From Bacillota bacterium (GTDB lineage Bacteria; Bacillota; UBA4882; UBA8346), in NCBI GenBank assembly GCA_029974635.1, contig JARKQY010000007.1, positions 186,001-250,000 on the forward strand: 64,000 bases of DNA, given 5' to 3'. Position numbers and translations under genes: made by a program. Positions 51,477 to 64,000 of this stretch are shown here, one piece after another. Each line of letters opens with the position of its first letter. Position 1 is the stretch's first letter. The notes beneath the pieces were generated by a model. It saw only the letters and a program-made list of their open reading frames with translations. It did no database searches and had not been told where the DNA came from.

Positions 51477-52452
51477 GGTTATCTCCTTGAAAATCTCTTA
51501 AGATTTTAAGCTCTTTTGCGAGAGATTTATATATCCATTGTTCATGCTCTTCATTATTATATTTTCTATATTTACATTCCATTGTCATCACAAGATACAT
51601 ATAAATATTATAAATAATTCTCCTGCATTTAGAATCGTAAGAATTAAGCATATCCTTTTGATAACCTTTGCAATAAAAGGTGTTATCGTAAAGATTACCG
51701 AGATATACGTTCATTAAAGGATCACCCCATATTGATTTTTCGAAATCAATGATACCAGATATTTCACCATTATCAATCAAAATATTGCCATCATATAAGT
51801 CCCAATGAACAAGGCATGGCTCAGTTACTTCTTCGAAAGCATTTATTCGTGCAAATACGAGTTTCGCAATTGTACTGTATTTAAAAAACGGAAGTTTTAC
51901 CTTATAGGCTTCTCCATCATTTAATATGTCTAAAAACATACTCCGGAATGCTTCCGGCCATTTTTCACTTTTATACGCATCCTTAGAAAAGTAACCAAAT
52001 TTCTCTCCCTTGATATGATTTAGTTTTCTTTCAATTTTGCCAATCTCTATTTCAATATTCTCCCTTTCGTTCCGGCTAAGAGATTCTTTAACTTTGAAAT
52101 ATGGTATTCCTTTAATTTTTGTCATAAAAAAATATTCACTATCTAAAAAGTGTTTTGTTCCGTCGTAAAACAGTACTTTAGGAACGGGTATATCTCCTAA
52201 ACCATTTAATAGATCAAGTACATCTACTTCAGCTTTCATAACGTTTTTTTCATATCGTAGGGTTTTAATTTTTCCCGGAGGGGATATTTTTAGTATCATT
52301 TCCATATCATCCAATATAATTGTGTAAACGCCATTAAACCACCCATCATCAATGCTTTTTATCTCTTTAATTTCCACTCGATTTCCGAAAGCATTCTTTA
52401 CTAAGAGCTCTATTTCCCTAAAACTGAGTTTTCTTTTCGTAATACTTTCCAT
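51466..52452 (-). CDS. APH-fold phosphotransferase
   Basis: A 328-residue kinase-fold protein. The catalytic loop is CLVHWDLYDGNILI, where Trp replaces the Gly of the usual HGD, and the metal site is GIIDFEKSIWGDPL, with the Asp kept. The N-lobe strand MILKISPPG carries the ATP-binding Lys. TGGAG precedes the ATG. It heads an operon of APH, methyltransferase and HAD with low GC and many ATA/AAA codons, in contrast to the neighbours, so recent transfer is likely. Role in drug inactivation or in nucleoside/sugar phosphorylation is open. Confidence 0.8.
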   Translation of the reverse strand: MESITKRKLSFREIELLVKNAFGNRVEIKEIKSIDDGWFNGVYTIILDDMEMILKISPPGKIKTLRYEKNVMKAEVDVLDLLNGLGDIPVPKVLFYDGTKHFLDSEYFFMTKIKGIPYFKVKESLSRNERENIEIEIGKIERKLNHIKGEKFGYFSKDAYKSEKWPEAFRSMFLDILNDGEAYKVKLPFFKYSTIAKLVFARINAFEEVTEPCLVHWDLYDGNILIDNGEISGIIDFEKSIWGDPLMNVYLGNLYDNTFYCKGYQKDMLNSYDSKCRRIIYNIYMYLVMTMECKYRKYNNEEHEQWIYKSLAKELKILRDFQGDNHDF

Positions 52453-52651
52453 GATTGATCTCCAGATAGGTACATTTTAAACCGGATTTATCCTTTAGAT
52501 AAACCATCCATTTTTTATAAAAAACCTATTTCTGCTTACCTTATCATTTTTCCTATAAAGGATTTCTAATTCCCTGTCAAAAACCCTACTTTTCATGAAA
52601 AAACCCCTTATTCTTTATTCGTCCAACGAATTTCTTTGCAGATACTTGCAA

Positions 52652-52681
52652 TTGTCTTGCTGCCCTGGGATTTTTTATAAT
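52652..52681 (+). promoter_or_regulatory. Probable promoter of the propeller gene
   Basis: TTGTCT and TATAAT are spaced by 18 bases. The -10 box is consensus and the -35 box is fair. The start codon lies about 140 bases downstream, leaving a leader. The rest of 52453-52821 has no gene. Confidence 0.5.
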
Positions 52682-52821
52682 TGACCAACATAATTTCCGG
52701 TAAAAAATTCGAAAAAACAACCGATGATAAATTGTTTCTATCAAATTTTCCCAAAACAATCATCCAGAATTTTTTTTATTTGTCGATACATAAATTAACA
52801 ATTTTATGCGGAGGGAAATTC

Positions 52822-54483
52822 ATGAAAATTTTGAAATTCTCTATTATCATTATACTGGTATTGGCTTTTACATTACCCAACACCATTTTGGCCCGTGATT
52901 TTTTTCTTTACGATTTGGAGACCAATAAAATTTTGGTCATGGGTGAGAATGATACTCAATTTATCGAAAAACTCAGCTTAAATAAAAATCCCAATCTGAT
53001 AATGAAGACTTTCGACCCCAATAAATACTTGGCCATCTTCACTCCCGGCGAGCGGAAGAATGACGGGCAAAAAACTACTAAAAACAATACGGAGGAAATA
53101 GTCGCCGGACAATTGGTTGTCATCAACATTGCAACGGGAAGAACTGAAGACTTGGTCGAACTCGGGTATTATCCTTTCCGGTGGACCTATTCCAGCGATT
53201 ATAAACATTTTTTTGTCTCTTACAGACCTTCTCTTTCTTCCAATACAGTAGAGCTTCTTCATTATGACATTACCAATTTTAAAACCGAAAAAATAGACGG
53301 ATTTGCGCAAAATATGGTGGATTTGAAAATATCGGTTGATAATAGCAAGATATATGCCTGGATAACGGATAAAAACGAGGGGTCCCATATACTTGGCCTA
53401 AAATATGCCCCCTTTGAAATCATCAATAAATTTGCACCAAGTGAAGACCCGGCTGAATTTTTTACTTTAGGCAGCAACCGGGTGGCGGTGATTGAAAAAA
53501 GCCCGAAACATAAAGAGGGCTTGGTTCAATTAATCAATATGGATAATAATGTTATCCTGGATGAACAAATATTTAAAGGCGGCGGATTGTATGATTGGAA
53601 TGAGGAGGAACGCGTTTTAATCCTGGGGATTGACAGGCCGAAAATTAACAGTTTTGGGAAAATTGTCGGGAAAGGGAAGTTTTTTCGGATAGATGGTGAT
53701 GATATAAGATCCTGGGAAATTTCCAAACCGTGGTTAACCTTTACATACGTTCCAGAAAGAGACCTCTTATATATAATTCTCGAAAAACAATTGGCCATTG
53801 TTAGTTTTGATTCTGAACCGCTAATTTTGGAAACAGGCCGAAATTATGATCAATCCGGAAGTACATATTATTTCTATGAGTATATGGCTTTACAGGATTC
53901 GGATTTGGGGCTTATTTATTGTTCCTATAACGGTGAGATAAAATTTATCGATTTGACTGAAAATAAACTGTTAAAAACCGTCCGCTGCGGCAAAAAAGGA
54001 CGTTGGGCGCTGGCTTCATTTTTTGGCGCGGAAGCCAAAGCAAGCATTACCACCAACCCCGAAAAGACCATTTTTTATGTACTAAATCGGGCTACTCAAG
54101 ACATAACCGTATTGGATCAAGATTTTAACCAGGTTTCCGTGCTGACTTCCCCGGGCAAGGAAGAAAAACTTCTGGGAATGTATCAAGTTAAAGACCCGGT
54201 GTTACAAACCCTGGTAACTACGAAAAAAGGGATCTATAAAATGAGCCCTGATAATCACAAACTGGATTCAATCTACACCTTTAAGAGTGAAACCGCCCAT
54301 ACTTATTTTTACCAGGATAAAAAGCAACTTATTTTTTTAAGCGATGATGAGCTGCTAGTTTTTGATTCCGCTTCGCTACAACTGAATAATCAATTTGATT
54401 TATATGCGGATCCGGAGCCAACCGGTACTCAATCCACCCAGCGTAAAATGAAGTATCATTTTATTAGGACCATTCAGCCTTAA
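52822..54483 (+). CDS. Exported beta-propeller protein
   Basis: A 553-residue protein with a signal peptide (about 1-24: MKILKFSIIIILVLAFTLPN, then ILA). The ATG at 52822 follows GGAGGG by six bases; 47 upstream codons are open but have no site. The mature chain is a series of four-stranded blades (AGQLVVINIATGRTEDLVEL, SGSTYYFYEYMAL, IKFIDLTENKLLKTV, DITVLDQDFNQVSVL), similar to YncE/WD40-like propellers of 6-8 blades. No catalytic motif is seen. It may bind a surface ligand or be a structural adhesin. It is monocistronic with a terminator at 54541-54579. Confidence 0.75.
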   Translation: MKILKFSIIIILVLAFTLPNTILARDFFLYDLETNKILVMGENDTQFIEKLSLNKNPNLIMKTFDPNKYLAIFTPGERKNDGQKTTKNNTEEIVAGQLVVINIATGRTEDLVELGYYPFRWTYSSDYKHFFVSYRPSLSSNTVELLHYDITNFKTEKIDGFAQNMVDLKISVDNSKIYAWITDKNEGSHILGLKYAPFEIINKFAPSEDPAEFFTLGSNRVAVIEKSPKHKEGLVQLINMDNNVILDEQIFKGGGLYDWNEEERVLILGIDRPKINSFGKIVGKGKFFRIDGDDIRSWEISKPWLTFTYVPERDLLYIILEKQLAIVSFDSEPLILETGRNYDQSGSTYYFYEYMALQDSDLGLIYCSYNGEIKFIDLTENKLLKTVRCGKKGRWALASFFGAEAKASITTNPEKTIFYVLNRATQDITVLDQDFNQVSVLTSPGKEEKLLGMYQVKDPVLQTLVTTKKGIYKMSPDNHKLDSIYTFKSETAHTYFYQDKKQLIFLSDDELLVFDSASLQLNNQFDLYADPEPTGTQSTQRKMKYHFIRTIQP

Positions 54484-54540
54484 TACTATAATGAGAGTTT
54501 CTTGAAGTTCCATATTGGAACGCGAATTGAAAATACTGTT

Positions 54541-54579
54541 GACAAAAAGGCCGCAACTTAGAGTTGCGGCCTTTTTGTC
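54541..54579. terminator. Strong bidirectional intrinsic terminator
   Basis: Two perfect 18-base arms (54541-54558 and 54562-54579) around the loop TAG, with A and T runs. It lies between the convergent propeller and aldo/keto reductase genes. Confidence 0.95.
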
Positions 54580-54582
54580 ACA

Positions 54583-55500
54583 TTATGGCAGTTTATTCCC
54601 AGCCGCTCTGTATATTTCATACCATTCCGGCCGGGTCAGTTCAACCTGTGAAGCCTTGCATATATCTTTCAGCCGTTTGGCATTGGTAGTGCCCACAATG
54701 GGTTGCATCTTAGCGGGATGCCGCAAAATCCAGGCAATGGCAATAGCGGTATTGGCTACACCCTTTGCTTCGGCCATTTCGTTTATCTTCCGATTCAGCT
54801 CCGGGAATTTCGGGTTATCCAAAAAGACCCCCTCGAAAAATCCATACTGAAACGGCGACCACGCCTGAATGGTGATCCCTTTTAAGCGGCAATACTCCAA
54901 TATGCTGCCGTCACGGTCGATTCCGGGATCGATCTTCATATTGACGTTGATCCCGGAATCAATCATTCCGGTGTTAGTAATGCTTAACTGCAGTTGATTG
55001 ATGATGATTTTTTGGTTTAGATACTGGCTGAGCAACTCGATCTGCATTGGATTTTGGTTGCTCACTCCGAAATATTTGACCTTGCCGTTGTTTTGCAGAG
55101 TATCAAAAGCTTCGGCCACCTCTTCCGGCTCCACCAGCGTATCCGGACGATGCAGCAGCAGTACGTCGATATAATCGGTGTTTAGCCGCTTCAGGCTGCC
55201 GTCCACCGCTTGTAAAATATGCTCCCTGGAGAAATCAAAATATCCTTGCCGGATGCCGCACTTAGTCTGAATGATTATCTTTTCCCTGAGGTCGGGTTTC
55301 AGATCCAGCGCCCGGGCGAATACCTCTTCGGATTTCCCCCCACCGTAGATATCGGCATGATCGAAAAAATCAACCCCTTCATCCAGGGCGGTATTGATGA
55401 GTGTAGCCGCTTCCCCGCCGGACATTCCGCTAATTCGCATACAACCCAATGCAATCTCTGCAACATTTAAATCACTGTTGGCAACTTTAATTTTTTTCAT
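54583..55500 (-). CDS. Aldo/keto reductase
   Basis: A 305-residue NADPH-dependent enzyme close to the YdhF/COG4989 type. Catalytic residues: Asp and Tyr in VDFFDHADIYGGG, Lys in IIQTKCGIR and His in VLLLHRPDT. The cofactor region near the end is GTTNAKRLKDI. The ATG at 55500 follows GAGGTG; 25 upstream codons lack a site. It has no iron-sulfur tail, unlike the paralogue at 10655-11884. Substrate unknown. Confidence 0.93.
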   Translation of the reverse strand: MKKIKVANSDLNVAEIALGCMRISGMSGGEAATLINTALDEGVDFFDHADIYGGGKSEEVFARALDLKPDLREKIIIQTKCGIRQGYFDFSREHILQAVDGSLKRLNTDYIDVLLLHRPDTLVEPEEVAEAFDTLQNNGKVKYFGVSNQNPMQIELLSQYLNQKIIINQLQLSITNTGMIDSGINVNMKIDPGIDRDGSILEYCRLKGITIQAWSPFQYGFFEGVFLDNPKFPELNRKINEMAEAKGVANTAIAIAWILRHPAKMQPIVGTTNAKRLKDICKASQVELTRPEWYEIYRAAGNKLP

Positions 55501-55599
55501 CAAGATCACCTCAGCATGAGTATTCGACAACTGCCGGTTTTGCCCTGCAATTCTTCGCTTGGAAAATGAACTCACTCTCTCTTTCGCAAAGGATCAACT

Positions 55600-56016
55600 T
55601 TATCGAGAGAAAATATCCCAAACTTTATAAAAAAAATACCCCGCCACCAGAATCCACAATACGATAATAAAAGCGCCGGCGGCCCAATTCTTCGGTTTAC
55701 CGTCCTTAAACGCTTCATCCGCCTGAATTCTACACTCTGCTAATATTGGTTTGGGTATTAACTTAATTGCCAGCGCTATGCCGAAAGGAATTAGAACCAA
55801 ATCATCCAGATATCCTAAGACAGGTATGAAATCGGGGATCAAATCAATGGGACTCAATGCATAACCCACCACCAAAGCAGCGACAAGTTTTGCATACCAG
55901 GGAACGTCAGGCCTTTTATAAGCAAGATATATAACCTTTAATTCCTTAGTGATACCCTTTAGCTTTGAGTGTAGTTTTTCAAGCGCCGCTTGTAATCGTG
56001 ATAGGAACTTTTTCAA
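55600..56016 (-). CDS. YkvA/DUF1232-family membrane protein
   Basis: A 138-residue protein. An N-terminal helix is followed by the DUF1232 motif ALSPIDLIPDFIPVLGYLDD and a hydrophobic C-terminal segment (AGAFIIVLWILVAGYFFYKV). The TTG start at 56016 follows AAAGGG. The family is widespread in Firmicutes; its function is not established. It lies 99 bases upstream of the aldo/keto reductase gene in the same direction. Confidence 0.88.
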   Translation of the reverse strand: MKKFLSRLQAALEKLHSKLKGITKELKVIYLAYKRPDVPWYAKLVAALVVGYALSPIDLIPDFIPVLGYLDDLVLIPFGIALAIKLIPKPILAECRIQADEAFKDGKPKNWAAGAFIIVLWILVAGYFFYKVWDIFSR

Positions 56017-56106
56017 AGTTACCCTTTCCCGTTTCGCCTTTCTTCATATACCTTTACATCTTTTTATCCCATAAAAAAGCATTTATCAATTTTCCAAATC
56101 TTATTT

Positions 56107-57894
56107 TTATTGCTCTCCCCGGATAATAGCCGCCATGGCAGCAGGGGATACTTTCGGTTTGCGATCCATGGTCAAAAGACCGTTTACTTCTTGCTCCACA
56201 TCTGTTAACTGGGTTGAGCAAAAGCCATTAATGTACTGGGTTGCATAAATTCCTTGAATGATGTCGCGATAACGTTGGAGGAACTCTTCTTCCGTATGGA
56301 CGTTGTTACCGTACCCCCATCCTGCGCCCGAATCATAAGCAACACCGCAGCATTCGCTTAAAATAATCGGCTGGCCGGTATAACCGAAGCCATCTGCGAA
56401 CAAATACTTTGAGCCGAGGGAGTTGCCGATAGAACCTATCGGCTCATCCAAAATTTTGTTCTTGGCGGCGAGTTTCTCCCGTAAAACCTGACCGTCTTGC
56501 GTATAATCGTGGAACGTTACCAAGTCGGTTACGGTATGCTCCCATCCATCGTTGGATATGATTAACCGCGTATCGTCGTATGATTTTACTAAATAATATA
56601 ACGCAATGGTATGGTTCTGCTGCTTCCGTTGCGTCATCACTGCCGGAATGCCCCATGATTCGTTCATGAGTGTCCAGGCAACGATACAAGGATGATTATA
56701 GTCACGTTCGACAGCGTCTTTCCATGCATCGGCATTATCAGTCATCATCCGGTCGTTATACTCATAAGGGCTTGCCATCTCTCCCCAGACTAAAATGCCC
56801 ATTTTATCCGCCCAGTACAAAAATCTTGGATCTTCCAACTTCTGATGCTTGCGAACGCCGTTAAAACCCAATTCTTTGATGAAACGGATATCCGTTATGA
56901 AATCTTGGTCCGATCCGGCCGTTAAGAGCCCTCCGTTAAAATAACCTTGATCCAGCACCAACTTTTGATAATAAGGAATGTTATTCAGAAGCACGGCCCC
57001 GTTCCTGGAGGATACCTTACGCAAACCGAAATAGCTGGAAACAGAATCAACGGCTGGCCCTTGGCATCCGCAGAGGAGCTCGAACCTTACGTCGTATAAG
57101 TTCGGATGCTCCGGTGTCCAGGATGCAATTTTCCACTCCATTTCACTGCTCTTCACATCCATGGTAAAGGAAAAAACCGGCTGGCTGACAGTTACAGTCG
57201 CAACCGCCACCGGCTTACCCTGAAACGTAATCGATGCCTTTAAGACGTACTCTTCGGCGATAGGACCATTGATAAATGCCTCCATCTGAACGGAGCCCGT
57301 ATCAAACAGCGGTGTTATCTTTACCCTTTCCAGATGCGTCTCTGCCACTGCCTCAAGCCAAACCGGCTGCCAAATCCCGGATACCGGCGTATACCAGCAG
57401 CCGAAGTTTTCTCCGGTCCAGCTTTGCTTACCCCGCAACTGGGCGGTATTGGTGCTGGAATCCTCCGCTCTAACTACTACTATATTGCTGCCGTCCAGCA
57501 ACAAGGAAGTGATGTCGAACTGAAACGGGGTGTATCCGCCTCGATGCTCCCCGGCCAACTGTCCGTTCACCCATACCTTGGCAAAGCAGTCCACTGCACC
57601 GAAGCGAAGGATTGTGCGTTTGCCTTTGAAGAAGGGGGACGTCTCGAACCGGCGTTGGTACCAAACCACCTCATGCCGCTCTTTCCGCCCGATCCCGCTC
57701 AACTCACTCTGATAGCAGAAAGGTACAACGATTTTTTGCGTTAACGGGTCATTGTCTGTTTTGTACCAACCGTTTTCCTCGCCGATATTCAAATCGTCAA
57801 AGTCAAAGGCCCATGTTCCGTTTAATGTCTGCCATTCGCCTCTGGCGAAGTCCGGTCTCGGATACTCCGCTCTGGGAATCATATTTTTTGTCAT
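56107..57894 (-). CDS. Glycoside hydrolase family 2 (beta-galactosidase/glucuronidase type)
   Basis: A 595-residue enzyme in the short GH2 form: sugar-binding jelly roll (LNGTWAFDFDDL, then VWYQRRFETS and VWVNGQLAGEHRGGYTPFQF), immunoglobulin-like domain, then the TIM barrel. The acid/base is E412 in WTLMNESWG and the nucleophile E514 in IILSECCG; Cys-Cys after the nucleophile, instead of the more common Tyr/Phe-Gly, is unusual. AAGGGG precedes the ATG. No signal peptide, so it acts on imported oligosaccharides. It has no operon partner. Confidence 0.92.
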   Translation of the reverse strand: MTKNMIPRAEYPRPDFARGEWQTLNGTWAFDFDDLNIGEENGWYKTDNDPLTQKIVVPFCYQSELSGIGRKERHEVVWYQRRFETSPFFKGKRTILRFGAVDCFAKVWVNGQLAGEHRGGYTPFQFDITSLLLDGSNIVVVRAEDSSTNTAQLRGKQSWTGENFGCWYTPVSGIWQPVWLEAVAETHLERVKITPLFDTGSVQMEAFINGPIAEEYVLKASITFQGKPVAVATVTVSQPVFSFTMDVKSSEMEWKIASWTPEHPNLYDVRFELLCGCQGPAVDSVSSYFGLRKVSSRNGAVLLNNIPYYQKLVLDQGYFNGGLLTAGSDQDFITDIRFIKELGFNGVRKHQKLEDPRFLYWADKMGILVWGEMASPYEYNDRMMTDNADAWKDAVERDYNHPCIVAWTLMNESWGIPAVMTQRKQQNHTIALYYLVKSYDDTRLIISNDGWEHTVTDLVTFHDYTQDGQVLREKLAAKNKILDEPIGSIGNSLGSKYLFADGFGYTGQPIILSECCGVAYDSGAGWGYGNNVHTEEEFLQRYRDIIQGIYATQYINGFCSTQLTDVEQEVNGLLTMDRKPKVSPAAMAAIIRGEQ

Positions 57895-57927
57895 CGTGCA
57901 TCCCCTTGCTTTATTTTGACGAAAATT

Positions 57928-58050
57928 TCATTTACCAATAGAGTTCTTTGTAATGCTCAACTCTAGATACACTATTATCTCAGTTTTACCATAGCTCTTA
58001 ACCCTTTCTTTATAGGTGATATCTGCCTTCACGCCAACTGAATCAACCAT
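57928..58050 (-). pseudogene. 40-codon orphan frame, possible gene remnant
   Basis: An ATG at 58050 opens MVDSVGVKADITYKERVKSY and continues to KNSIGK before TGA 57928. Composition is protein-like (Lys/Glu/Val-rich), but there is no ribosome site and a stop lies directly upstream. It may be the end of a lost gene. Otherwise 57895-58089 is empty. Confidence 0.3.
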
Positions 58051-58089
58051 GATTGCTGGCTAATTTTATACTTGATTTTTTACATACCA

Positions 58090-58440
58090 TTAAGAAATTT
58101 CTGCGCTTTTCCAATCAATATAATTATCACTATCGTTCTTTATAAAAATTTTTATTCCGGTAATATACTTTATCTCCAACTCGCCGTAAATATGGGGAAA
58201 CAATCGGTCAACTCTATCTCCCAAAGCTTTTTCCCATCTTATTAATGATTGCAAGGGCTCGTCATCAATCTCCAAAACCAGAACATCCCTATTCTTAAAG
58301 AGAAAATTGGCTACCTCCAATGTATCTCTTTTATTTCCGGAACAATGTATAAACCCTTCCGTTTCTAAACTGGCAGGATGGTAAACCTTTTGTTCCTTGA
58401 TGTTTCTATATTGCGTTGTTTCGATAATGTGGTAAATCAT
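58090..58440 (-). CDS. DUF952-domain protein
   Basis: A 116-residue protein; the ATG at 58440 follows GAGG and the product starts MIYHIIETTQYRN, as in this family. The pattern HPASLETEGFIHCSGNKRDT and the C-terminal LFPHIYGELEI are typical of DUF952 (relatives are fused to glutathione-transferase-like or dioxygenase-like enzymes). Function unknown. A frame 33 codons longer is open but has no site. Confidence 0.8.
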   Translation of the reverse strand: MIYHIIETTQYRNIKEQKVYHPASLETEGFIHCSGNKRDTLEVANFLFKNRDVLVLEIDDEPLQSLIRWEKALGDRVDRLFPHIYGELEIKYITGIKIFIKNDSDNYIDWKSAEIS

Positions 58441-58660
58441 TAATATATCCTCAATCCAGAACAGGCTTGATATCAGGTATTTATTTGTACATCCATGAAT
58501 TGCTGTTAATATTGTATCTTGATATTTTGCAAAATACAATCTTCATCATAAAGTCTTCAAAGTGCAATTCCTCACATGTGCGTTATATTTAAATTCTCAA
58601 ATAGTTTGGGAGCAGTTCTCAAAATGTCTGAGAAAAACTTTTATGAGGTGTTTGCTTATT

Positions 58661-58686
58661 AAAAACCAGCTTTTTAGCTGGTTTTT
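58661..58686. terminator. Intrinsic terminator
   Basis: AAAAACCAGCT and AGCTGGTTTTT are perfect 11-base arms around TTTT. It lies downstream of the MFS gene and upstream of the DUF952 gene on the minus strand, separating the two. Confidence 0.9.
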
Positions 58687-58695
58687 AAACTTTAT

Positions 58696-59883
58696 CTATA
58701 TTACTATTACTTTAATTTTTGTTTTTGCGGAGGAAACCGGGGTGGAACTCCCTTCCAACAGCCGCCAGACAATGGCGAAAATGCTTAACAACAAGGCTAA
58801 ACCCAAAAAAACAATGGGAATAATTGTAATTCCAAAAATATCGGCCGCCTTCCCGGTACCGATGGGGATCACAAACCCCCCAATTGATAAAAATAATGCC
58901 AAAAAGGCGGAAACTTCACCGGTCCTTTCTAAATAATGGGAAGCAGTTGAGGCCATCAGAGTGGGAAAAATACCGCCCAGAACAGAGCCGATCAAGAAAA
59001 CAACCGCTAAGGTCGCCATGGGCCAACCGGCAAACAACCAAAGCCCCAAGCCCAAAACCAATGTAATGGACGTAAGAATGGTGATGAATTTGGGAAGACC
59101 CATTCGATCGGCAATTGAACCACTGATCAATCGCCCGAGGGTGATCGCCGCCCAAAAAATCGCCGGGATTAATGAAGCCGGAATCAGTTTCAAGGTATTC
59201 ATTTTTACCCAAAGTGCCGGAAACCATCCGGACAAGGTCGATTCGGCGCCTATATAAATAAATGCAACCATTCCGGCAATCCATATAAACCAATTTTTGT
59301 ATGGATTGCCAGTCTTTTTTTCCTTTTCTGCATTTGCTTTCGGAAGTTTAAGTACGATAAGCAGGAGGCAGACAATTATGGAAGAAATAGCAATCATACC
59401 AAAAATAGGACGCCAGGTATGATACATCATCAAGATAGTGGTGGATATTATTGGACCGAGGATTGCCCCGATTCCGTAAAAACCATGGAGCATATTCATT
59501 GCGTTCCCTTTGTTATGAACAGTATAATCCATACATAAGGCATTAATCCCGACATTAAATGCTCCAAAACCAACACCGGAAATGACCGCGAACATATATA
59601 AGGGATTAAAACTGTTAGATAGCATTACACCGGTCATTCCACAAAAAATAAAGACTCCTCCGGCTATTAAAAAATTCTTTTTTCCAACCCGATCCGCAGC
59701 GTATCCTCCAATGATAATTGAAAATAACGACCCAAAAAACTGACTGGACAGAATCAATCCCGCTTGAGCATAGCTCAAGCGCAAATCTGATTGAATGACG
59801 GGCGTCAATGCACCTAAACTACTAGTGATTAAGCCGAGCGTAAATATGCCGAGAAACTGGATATGTCGAATTTTTTTATTCAA
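58696..59883 (-). CDS. Major facilitator superfamily transporter
   Basis: A 395-residue transporter of 12 helices. It starts at TTG 59883, after AAAGGATG. Motif A is GGYAADRVGKKNFLIAG in the first half and AADRMGLPKF-like (GSIADRMGLPKF) in the second; MNMLHGFYGIGAILGPII is the helix-4/5 region typical of the FucP/bypass (YfkF-like) sugar or metabolite exporters. The substrate is unknown. The upstream 311 bases hold only a terminator of the next gene. Confidence 0.9.
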   Translation of the reverse strand: MNKKIRHIQFLGIFTLGLITSSLGALTPVIQSDLRLSYAQAGLILSSQFFGSLFSIIIGGYAADRVGKKNFLIAGGVFIFCGMTGVMLSNSFNPLYMFAVISGVGFGAFNVGINALCMDYTVHNKGNAMNMLHGFYGIGAILGPIISTTILMMYHTWRPIFGMIAISSIIVCLLLIVLKLPKANAEKEKKTGNPYKNWFIWIAGMVAFIYIGAESTLSGWFPALWVKMNTLKLIPASLIPAIFWAAITLGRLISGSIADRMGLPKFITILTSITLVLGLGLWLFAGWPMATLAVVFLIGSVLGGIFPTLMASTASHYLERTGEVSAFLALFLSIGGFVIPIGTGKAADIFGITIIPIVFLGLALLLSIFAIVWRLLEGSSTPVSSAKTKIKVIVI

Positions 59884-60113
59884 AAGGTTTCATCCTTTCA
59901 TCTATGGTCCTGGCCATGATAAAAACGGAAAGGACCCATGGTTGTATACTTCGAGTTTTTTAAAGGTTATCCTATCCATTATAATTTTATTTTTCAAAAT
60001 CCCTGTAAAATAACTATTAGGTGCTTTAATTTCAGGCATTCTTGCACACTCCAGTTACATTGTTATTATGTTGAACATGATGAAATTAACTCATGTAATT
60101 ACTTTTTTCCTGC

Positions 60114-60140
60114 TGAAAAAGCGACCCTGATGGGCCGCCT
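60114..60140 (-). terminator. Intrinsic terminator
   Basis: On the minus strand GCGGCCC and GGGTCGC (60121-60138) form a 7-bp stem with one G-U, followed by TTTTT. It closes the PEP-synthase-like fragment. The remaining intergenic sequence to the MFS start has no gene. Confidence 0.7.
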
Positions 60141-60194
60141 TCCTAGCTTGCATCTTTTTTAGCTCCCCACAGGAGGAAAACAACATCTTCCCCG

Positions 60195-64000
<3,806 letters not shown>

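Overview
The window looks like chromosome of a diderm (outer-membrane) member of the Firmicutes, possibly a fermentative, polysaccharide-degrading clostridial or Hydrogenispora/Limnochordia-type lineage. This is inference. The support is: strong GGAGG ribosome binding sites and TTG/GTG starts of Firmicutes style; Firmicutes families (LytTR plus DUF3021, YkvA, ABC-F, a tiny sporulation-type membrane peptide); and, against a monoderm, an RND pump with its own TolC, a beta-barrel protein ending in Phe, and LolA-like and LolCDE-like genes. No rRNA, tRNA, CRISPR array or complete transposon was seen.

Layout. 1-4.1 kb: two minus-strand TPR proteins, one soluble and cut by the window edge, one a TMTC-like membrane glycosyltransferase candidate. 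4.4-9.6 kb: a small membrane protein, a secreted modular GH18 chitinase, a nitroreductase, a double-PilZ c-di-GMP protein and a PanE-type reductase. 10-14.4 kb: a TetR regulator with a clear palindromic operator and its aldo/keto reductase target, an acyltransferase, and a LytTR/DUF3021 regulatory pair behind a secreted glycosidase (14.0-16.2 kb). 16.4-23.3 kb: a minus-strand cluster with a winged-helix regulator, an ABC ATPase, two FtsX-type permeases, a LolA-like carrier and an outer-membrane barrel, best read as one trans-envelope transport system. 24-31 kb: a lipoprotein, a small membrane protein, a beta-helix/propeller enzyme, and an ABC-F ATPase preceded by what looks like a ribosome-controlled transcription attenuator.

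31.5-41.6 kb: ferritin-like protein, alanine dehydrogenase with its Lrp regulator, a kinase-like protein, GH3 glucosidase divergent from an AraC regulator, an XRE regulator with small neighbours, an alpha-oxoamine synthase and UppP. 41.7-47.3 kb: adaptor, RND and TolC tripartite efflux operon. 47.7-52.5 kb: small regulators, a RelB-type antitoxin with a decayed toxin, a TetR/methyltransferase operon under a consensus promoter, and an AT-rich APH-like/methyltransferase/HAD operon. 52.8-60 kb: exported propeller protein, aldo/keto reductase, YkvA protein, GH2 glycosidase, DUF952 and MFS proteins. 60.2-64 kb: the C-terminal piece of a PEP-synthase/rifampin-phosphotransferase-like gene abutting a type I restriction HsdR subunit that runs off the window.

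Common themes are polysaccharide breakdown (GH18, a clan-A glycosidase, a GH55-like protein, GH3, GH2), envelope transport, and drug or stress response (RND pump, ABC-F, two APH-like genes, TetR regulators). The most interesting signals are the ABC-F attenuator at 30862-30984, the Lol-like operon, the broken toxin-antitoxin pair, the truncated gene at the HsdR junction, and several structured intergenic stretches without an assigned function.
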